Positions 58,400 through 64,000 of a stretch of 64,000 nt of DNA are shown piece after piece. A program made the translations under genes and the position numbers. This stretch comes from Sodiomyces alkalinus F11 (lineage: Eukaryota > Ascomycota > Sordariomycetes > Glomerellales > Plectosphaerellaceae). The number at the start of each line of letters is the position of its first letter. The stretch's first letter is position 1. The stretch covers positions 494,313 to 558,312 of the forward strand of contig NW_021167091.1 of the NCBI RefSeq assembly GCF_003711515.1. The letters are read 5' to 3'. The notes below the pieces were generated by a model. It was given only the letters and a program-made list of their open reading frames with translations, was not told the origin of the DNA and ran no database searches.

Positions 58400-59400
58400 T
58401 AATCCTATTCCTAGCTCTTAATAACCTTCTTATAGTGTTTAACCACTTCTTTTAACGGTTTATACTCATCCTTCCTTTACGTCTTATTAACGTTAGGGTA
58501 TATATACTAAGGCCGATAATAGGTATCGCTTCTTCTAGCCCTAATATAATCATAGATAAAATCGATCCACCCTTTAGGGGACTCCCTAGCCCCCGGGGTC
58601 TTCCCTTTTTCGTCCTTTCCGAGAAACGTCGCGGTATAAAGGCTATTTTAGGTAGGCTTTAATTATAGGCGTTTAGGCTCTTAAACTCTTAACTAACTAA
58701 TATACTTCCTCGCTAAGGCTTTAGGTGCTAGACAGTCCTATTCTTCGAGGTCGTGGATCCGAATAGAGGTAGGGTCTCCTTATTCCGGTGATATTCCCCG
58801 AATAACTCGAAGAAAATCACGGCGCTGCCTTTCCAGGTTTTTAATATCCCCTGTAAAGACTTAAGTCGCTAGTTAGTATAGCTTAACGAAGTCGTTTACT
58901 TATTACTTATAGGGTATCCTCTTTATTATTTATAGGTGGTTATCCTACCTCTTTTTAATAAGGTACCTCTACGCTTTATTTAACGGTGCGATCTATTTCT
59001 TTAAGGCTTAAATCCTCTCGCTAACGTGTACGCAGGATTTAAACTAATAGTAGAGGCCACGGTTAACGCTACCGATCACGTAGTTATTAACCCGCGCGAT
59101 CGAATTAAACGTCTTATCGTATCGGCTTTCTTTTATTTAGAATAGACGGAAGTTAAAGTCTTTATTATTAGTCCTTTTCGGGTAAGGCAGGCCGCACTAA
59201 TTTTAGGCGCTCTTCGTCCGGAACCTCGGGGTCGATATACTACTAGACTTCGTACTACGTCGCGATTACTCGGACGCTATTAATCTATAACTACTAATTA
59301 TTAGGCTTTCGAAGGATCTTTAATGTAGGGTACTCCTTTATATCTATCGTGGACTTCGGAGGCTTCACGGCACGGCACGGTATAGGGTAGGTAATAAACA
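58400..59400 (-). pseudogene. C-F gag remnant
   Basis: The frame reads ERLKLVRPALPEKD, YDKTFNSIARVNNYVIGSVN, LAPKALARKYIS, GWIDFIYDYIRARRSDTYYR and YIYPNVNKT..KDEYKPLKE (about 59220 to 58460). The last block is shared with the gag of C1 and C-B. Stops are TAA/TAG. No protease DSG follows. Confidence 0.75.
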
Positions 59401-59535
59401 GAATAGAATAATAATATAACTATAGAGTAGGCGGACGTTACCGTTAAATAACCCTAAATCATAATAAGCGTCGAAATAGTAATACCGTTAGATTTACCGA
59501 AATAGGGTGGTTTTGTAGAGCGCCGGGCTTATAAC

Positions 59536-59740
59536 TATCAGAACACGAATATCGGTACCGGAATCGTGGTCGTATTCTTCTATAGAAGGGAAAGATTCCC
59601 TTATAGGAAGTATATATGACTATTTGTATAGCCAGGGTTAGGGCTTTTTAGAGTCGTCGGTACTTGCTAAGACTATACCCGAACTATACCCGAAAAGGTC
59701 CCGAAGTTACGCCCCGATATCCTAGAGCCTCTATCTGACA
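59536..59740 (-). repeat. C-F 5' LTR
   Basis: 205 bp, nearly identical to 57407-57611; starts tatcag where the other has TGTCAG. Confidence 0.9.
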
Positions 59741-60133
59741 TACAGAGTACCTCGGTCCTATATATCCACCCTTATTTCCCCTGCTTCTTTTCCGTATAGT
59801 TAGATATCCCTACAAAGTATTATAAACTTCACTTAGATAAATACACATATAATTTCGCGTACCTTATTTATATTCTAATAGTTATAAGCCCGGCGTTCTA
59901 ATAAACGAAGCTATTCCGAACGAGCTTCTAGGCTATCAAAATCAGCCTTAAGTCTATAGCGGGTAGTTTAGTATTATTAGTAATATCCGCCTACTTTAGT
60001 TTTATTTAATCGTTTTATGGTTTCTATCGCAACACCGTTTAAAGCGTTTAGTATAGTTAATTAACCTTTTCGTTTATCCTACTCCACTACTTTTTATTAG
60101 TATAATAATGGCTTCTATAGTAATAATACCTAT
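59741..60133 (+). mobile_element. C-A: Copia 5' LTR right piece, primer region and gag start
   Basis: LTR remainder to 59880, then gttataagcccggcgttct (primer region) and leader, ending in an intact start ATGGCTTCTATAGTA at 60108. Six codons or so further C-B begins at 60134. The rest of C-A would lie beyond the window, right of C-B. Confidence 0.8.
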
Positions 60134-60324
60134 TGTCAGATGCCACAGCCACCTTATCGGGGTGTGATAAACCATATTATGTTAGACGTGTAGAGTACCT
60201 CGCTCCTATATATCCACCCTTATTTCCCCTGCTTTTTCTGTATAGTTAGATATCCCCGTGAAGTATTATAAACTTCACTTAGATAAATACATATATAATT
60301 TCGCGTACCTTATTTATATTAACA
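60134..60324 (+). repeat. C-B 5' LTR
   Basis: 191 bp, begins TGTCAGATGCC and ends attaaca (from CTGACA-type end). Shares both ends with C1 LTRs, while the middle differs, so C1 and C-B are related families. Confidence 0.85.
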
Positions 60325-60563
60325 GTTATAAACCTGGCGTTCTAATAAATAAATAAAGCTATTCCGATCGATCCTATAGCTTCTAGGCTATTAAAATCAG
60401 CCTTAAGTCTATAACGGGTAGTTTAGTATTATTAGTAACGTCCGCCTACTTTAGTTTTTATTTAATCGTTTTATCGTTTCTATCACACTACCGTTTAAAG
60501 CGTTTAGTATAGTTAATTAACCTTTTCGTTTATCCTATTCCACTACTTTTTATTAGTATAACG

Positions 60564-61640
60564 ATAGCTTCCACGGTAGCAGTGCCCGTTATAGGCCTCG
60601 TAACGCTACCTCTCCGAAAGACTAGAGGCCTTAGATTAAAGCCGTGATAACTATCGCGCACTCCCACGATATCGCCGACCTTATTAATCCCGACCTTAAA
60701 GAAGCTAAACGGCCGAAGCGCCGTATTTAAACCGATCCACCGTAACCTCCTACTACCGCAGAAAAACGTAATACGTCTAATGAGAATATATAGTTCAAGA
60801 TCTAGCAGGTGGAAGAGGATCGGTATAAGGCTAAGAAGAGGGGAATCTAAGCCCTATACGATTATATCGCTAAAACCGTTAGCTCTGCTTTAAAGAATTA
60901 GTACGCCGGCTATAAGGAAGTAAGGGATATATTAAAGGCCCTTAAGACACACCTTAAGCCGACGAACGCCGCCTAGAAGTTATTAGTTAAGAGATACTAG
61001 GACGAACACCTCTAAAACGTTAGGCGTATACCCTATAAGCGCTAGCTAGAAGACTTTATAAAGCTATACCGCGACGCTAAGACGTATAAAGTCCGAGAAT
61101 ACGATACTAAGGAATAATAGATAGACGGCTTCTTTAACGTTATCGGTAACGTAGCACTAGAGTAGTTAGAAGGACGCTTTATATAGCTTATCCGGTTAGA
61201 AGAGGAAGACCTACCCTCGATTTAATCTATCGTGGAGGAGTATACGACGTGGCTTTAACGCCGCCACCCGCACCGACTCGATAAAAAGCCCACCGTATTA
61301 TCCTTTTATACGGTAACCTTCCTAGGTAAGGATAAAGAAGGTAAGGACTAGCGGGTATAATTGGGATAATAGGGTAACTAATAGTCTAACGAATAGAAGA
61401 AAGAGTAGTTATACGACTACCGTAATAAGAAGAGGAGTAAATATAATTATAGGCCTCTATAGAAGTGCCTAAACGTAAATAAGGTATATAGGAAGAAAGG
61501 ATACACACCTTTAAAAGAGATCTTAGAACGCTACGACCGAATTATTAAGACCTAGGATAACGAATATTAAAAGAGATTCCGGGAGAATATCGTAAAGGAC
61601 GCTAAAAGCCTGAAAACGGGTGCTAAAAAGGACTCTTAGA
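60564..61640 (+). pseudogene. C-B gag remnant, start codon lost
   Basis: By alignment with C-A the start ATG is ATA here (60564-60566), a TG-to-TA change. The frame reads IASTVAVPVIGLVTLPL; later TYKVREYDTKE, GFFNVIGNVALE, WL.RRHPHRLDKKP, and the shared block LNVNKVYRKKGYTPLKEILE at about 61470-61530. Gag forms the particle. Confidence 0.75.
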
Positions 61641-61769
61641 AGTTATAGCCGAAAGAATCGTCGACGGAGGTATCTAATTTTATCGATAACCAGGATAAGG
61701 ATTCCGATAAGGAATCCTATAGGATATACTCTCTTCTATAACTAAACGGTAACGTTAGTAGTAACCTCT

Positions 61770-61960
61770 TTAACTAGCTATTAATCGATTCCGGCACCTC
61801 TAGGTATATCACTAACTAATAACACCTACTACAGGACTTCGAACCTACTATAGAAGAGTATCGTTTTTAAACGGGTAGTAGAGAGACTAAGCCAGTTAAG
61901 GGGTATAGCAGGCTATAATTAGAAGTGGATAACGAATATAGTAATCCGTTCGTTTTAGTG
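61770..61960 (+). pseudogene. C-B aspartic protease remnant
   Basis: LLIDSGTSRYITN at 61778-61816 keeps the DSG catalytic motif, followed by HLLQDFEPTIEEYRF. Processes the polyprotein. Confidence 0.8.
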
Positions 61961-62199
61961 CTGAATCGCGTTACTTTTATGCAAAACTACCTAATAACGT
62001 TAATCGTAACTAGAAGATTAAAGGAATAGGGTATCGTTTTTAATATAGACCTCGAGGTATTAAAGGTTAAGAGATCTGCCGAAGAGGGCTTACTAGCCCT
62101 ACCACTTAATAACATTAACGATTAATGCGCCCTTATTCTAACGAATCGCTAATAGCACCTACTAAGCAGCTTCTTTAATAGCTCCACGACGCCTACTAT

Positions 62200-63200
62200 A
62201 AGCGTGGCTAACGCTTATTTATAGCATAAGAGGCTAAGGCATGTAGGCGCTACTGCCCTTAATAAAATAGGAGACACCCTCGTTAAAGGCATTATTAAAG
62301 GACGTTAAAAAGGCCCTCTCGTGGTGGATTATAAGGCCTATACCCTTAGTAAGGCGAAGAAGGTTATTTCTAGAAAGTCACCTAACCACTAAATAATAAG
62401 GCCGTGGTATAGGGTGGAGGTTAATCTTTTTAGCCTTAACGAGGCCTTTAATAGTATAAAGGTCGTAATACTTCTATACGATCCCTATACTCGGTAAGCG
62501 GTTATAAGGTTCCTACGTGACTATAAATGAGCCTTACCTATATTAGTGAATTTTAAGTTCTTCCTTTAGAGGCAGTACTACTATACAATTATAGTAATCC
62601 ACCTGGATAGAGAAAGATCCCTTCAGAAAGGCTTCGATAAATAGGCCGATAAGAGAGGGATTTTGCTTAAGAGGTTATCGCTATATATAGCCGCGCAGAA
62701 TCCAAAGGCAGAACGCCACGGCGGCGTTATTTTTACTATCGTAAGAATACTCGAAACGGCCTTAGGCATCCAATAGGATATATAGCTAGAACTGGTGGTT
62801 GCTATAGTATATCTATATAACCTCATCCCTCGAAAGGACCTTTAGTGGAAAACCCCTTAAGGGCAGATAGAGGATTAGATTAATAAATAAGGCCTAAAAA
62901 AGATCCTAACGATACCTATCGTTAGCCACCTAAAAAGGTATAGTTACAGAGTATATCCACTAACCGCCGACTATTAACGAGGTCGTAACCGTAACGCCAA
63001 GCTCGCGGAGAGAGTATATATCGGCTATTTAGTCGGCTATACGAGCACTAATATATATCGGATTTAGGTGCCGAAATTAGGGAGGATCCTACGCACGGGA
63101 GATATTATTTTTAACGAAAAACTGCTATATAAAGATCGTGACCACGAACCTAAGGTATTAATTAAGGTTTTCGAACAGCTTAATCTGCCTATAGATTATT
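62200..63200 (+). pseudogene. C-B pre-integrase and integrase remnant
   Basis: HKRLRHVGATALNKIGDTLV at 62225-62284 is the pre-integrase box (normally H.RLGH). VEVNLFSLNEAF (first catalytic region, Asp now Asn, about 62418-62453), AAQNPKAERHGGVI at 62690-62731 (catalytic Glu region) and the SH3-like tail AERVYIGYLVGYTSTNIYRI at about 63008-63068 follow. The antisense open stretch 62623-62826 is a shadow. Confidence 0.85.
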
Positions 63201-64000
63201 AACTCCACGATCCTCTGGGTATTACTACTAACGTGGTCGATTTACACCCTTAAACGCTGCTAAAGCAGAATACCACGAGGGAGGTAATAGCGGAGGCTAC
63301 CACTACGGCGGCCACTACGGCTATCGCCGCTATTACTACTATTACTTTTAGGGGGGTGGATAGAGGTATAGGTTTAATAACCACTACAGAATCTATAGAA
63401 GAATAATAATAGCAGGAAGATTAACCTAATCAGGAGGTATAGGAGGCACGTGGAACAGGGCAAATAAGCCCTATAACGCCTTCCACGCCTCCGGCGGCAC
63501 CTACTTTAATAACGCCTTCTATGATTACACCTATAATTACACTAATAGCACCTGTTTTCCCTCCTCTAACAACTATAAACGGCCCTCCTATACTACTAAC
63601 CGGAACTACGGATTTATTGTTTGTTTTTAAACGGCCTAATAATACCGAAGATTAATCTAACGATACGGCCGTAACCGGCGATACCGTCAAGATAGGATTA
63701 TTATCCCCTGACTAATCGGTTCTTAAAGAGGAATTAACCACTACTACCGCCGTTAATCCGGTATCTACGGCTCCTACTACGGCAGAGCCACCTGCTATAG
63801 CTAAGTCTTTATAAACCTTTTCTTCCACTACTATAGCTAACTAACCTACTTCTATAAGTAGAAAAAACCGCCCTCCTATTATTCTAACGGCCGCTGCTGA
63901 CCGGCCTGCCCGTAGTAGGCGTCTAACCGACCGTTACACCCCTCCTTCCTTTTATACCTTCCATAATTAGATCGAGATACCGAAGAAGCCGCTACTACGC
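63200..64000 (+). pseudogene. C-B linker before RT (partial)
   Basis: Low-complexity Thr/Ala/Pro-rich linker (TTAATTAIAAITTITF near 63303-63350, PPAAPTLITPSMITPIITL at about 63491-63547), then FKRPNNTED and IPKKPLLR at 63975-63998, which leads into RT. Matches C-D from 63484 on. Confidence 0.75.

Larger units (their letters stand above)
57407..59740 (-). mobile_element. C-F: small gag-only Copia element (non-autonomous, TR-GAG-like)
   Basis: Two 205-bp LTRs (57407-57611, 59536-59740) with TGTCAG/CTGACA ends flank only 1.9 kb. The primer region (59516-59535) and polypurine tract (57612-57621) match those of C1. Inside, on the minus strand, are a gag frame and a linker-like tail; protease, integrase, RT and RNase H are absent. 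It would need a relative such as C1 or C-B to move. It lies within the LTR of C-A; flanks tgtgg and tacag differ by transitions only, so the 5-bp duplication is tentative. CA/TG are well preserved. Confidence 0.85.
60134..64000 (+). mobile_element. C-B: Copia element, 5' part (continues past window)
   Basis: LTR 60134-60324, leader, gag, protease, integrase and linker on the plus strand; RT would start at the window edge. It sits in the first codons of C-A gag, so it is younger than C-A and of the same family, with LTRs almost alike. Reading frames carry RIP-type stops but many motifs survive. Confidence 0.9.

Overview
The window is a transposon graveyard from what looks like a filamentous ascomycete (Pezizomycotina). 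I see no intact host gene, rRNA or tRNA. Two things point to the organism. First, almost all of it is depleted of CA and TG and enriched in TA (for example 11 TA, 0 CA and 0 TG in 16381-16440), the trace of repeat-induced point mutation (RIP), while CG is kept. Second, the elements are the usual fungal set: Ty3/gypsy chromoviruses, Copia elements, and two LINE families with gag-like ORF1 proteins. Most stops inside the decayed reading frames are TAA or TAG, as expected when CAA, CAG and TGG codons are hit.

Layout. 1-8773: gypsy chromovirus G1 (minus strand; left LTR cut by the window edge), inserted in the 3' part of LINE family 1 copy L1-a (8774-14390, minus). 14390-15213: a less mutated spacer with an LTR-like stretch. 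15214-27173: L1-b (minus, triplet tail at left), split by gypsy chromovirus G2 (16108-23334, plus). 27174-33299: Copia C1 (minus), fairly well preserved. 33300-34430: unassigned, with a 10-N gap. 34430-41491: LINE family 2 copy L2-a (plus), broken by a 139-bp MITE-like element, a Copia fragment C-D (plus) and a truncated Copia C-E (minus). 41492-43600: an unrecognised single-frame coding relic. 43601-51925: two L1 pieces head to head (L1-c minus, L1-d plus) that add up to about one element; L1-d is interrupted by an AT-rich insertion (48390-50157). 51926-57059: L2-b (plus) with ORF1, endonuclease, RT and RNase H remnants and an A-rich tail. 57346-64000: nested Copia elements: C-A (plus) holds both the small gag-only C-F (minus, 57407-59740) and C-B (plus, 60134 to beyond the window).

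Nesting gives a relative order of insertion: L1 copies are older than G1 and G2; L2-a is older than C-D and C-E; C-A is older than C-B and C-F. C1 and C-F keep more CA/TG than the L1 and gypsy copies, so they look younger or less exposed to RIP. The genes do not work together as a pathway; the window records successive retrotransposon invasions and their silencing by mutation. The points most worth a second look are the gag-only Copia element, the MITE-like element that escaped RIP, the head-to-head LINE that resembles twin priming, the AT-rich insertion, and the unidentified extra reading frames in the 3' parts of both chromoviruses and at 41631-42998.
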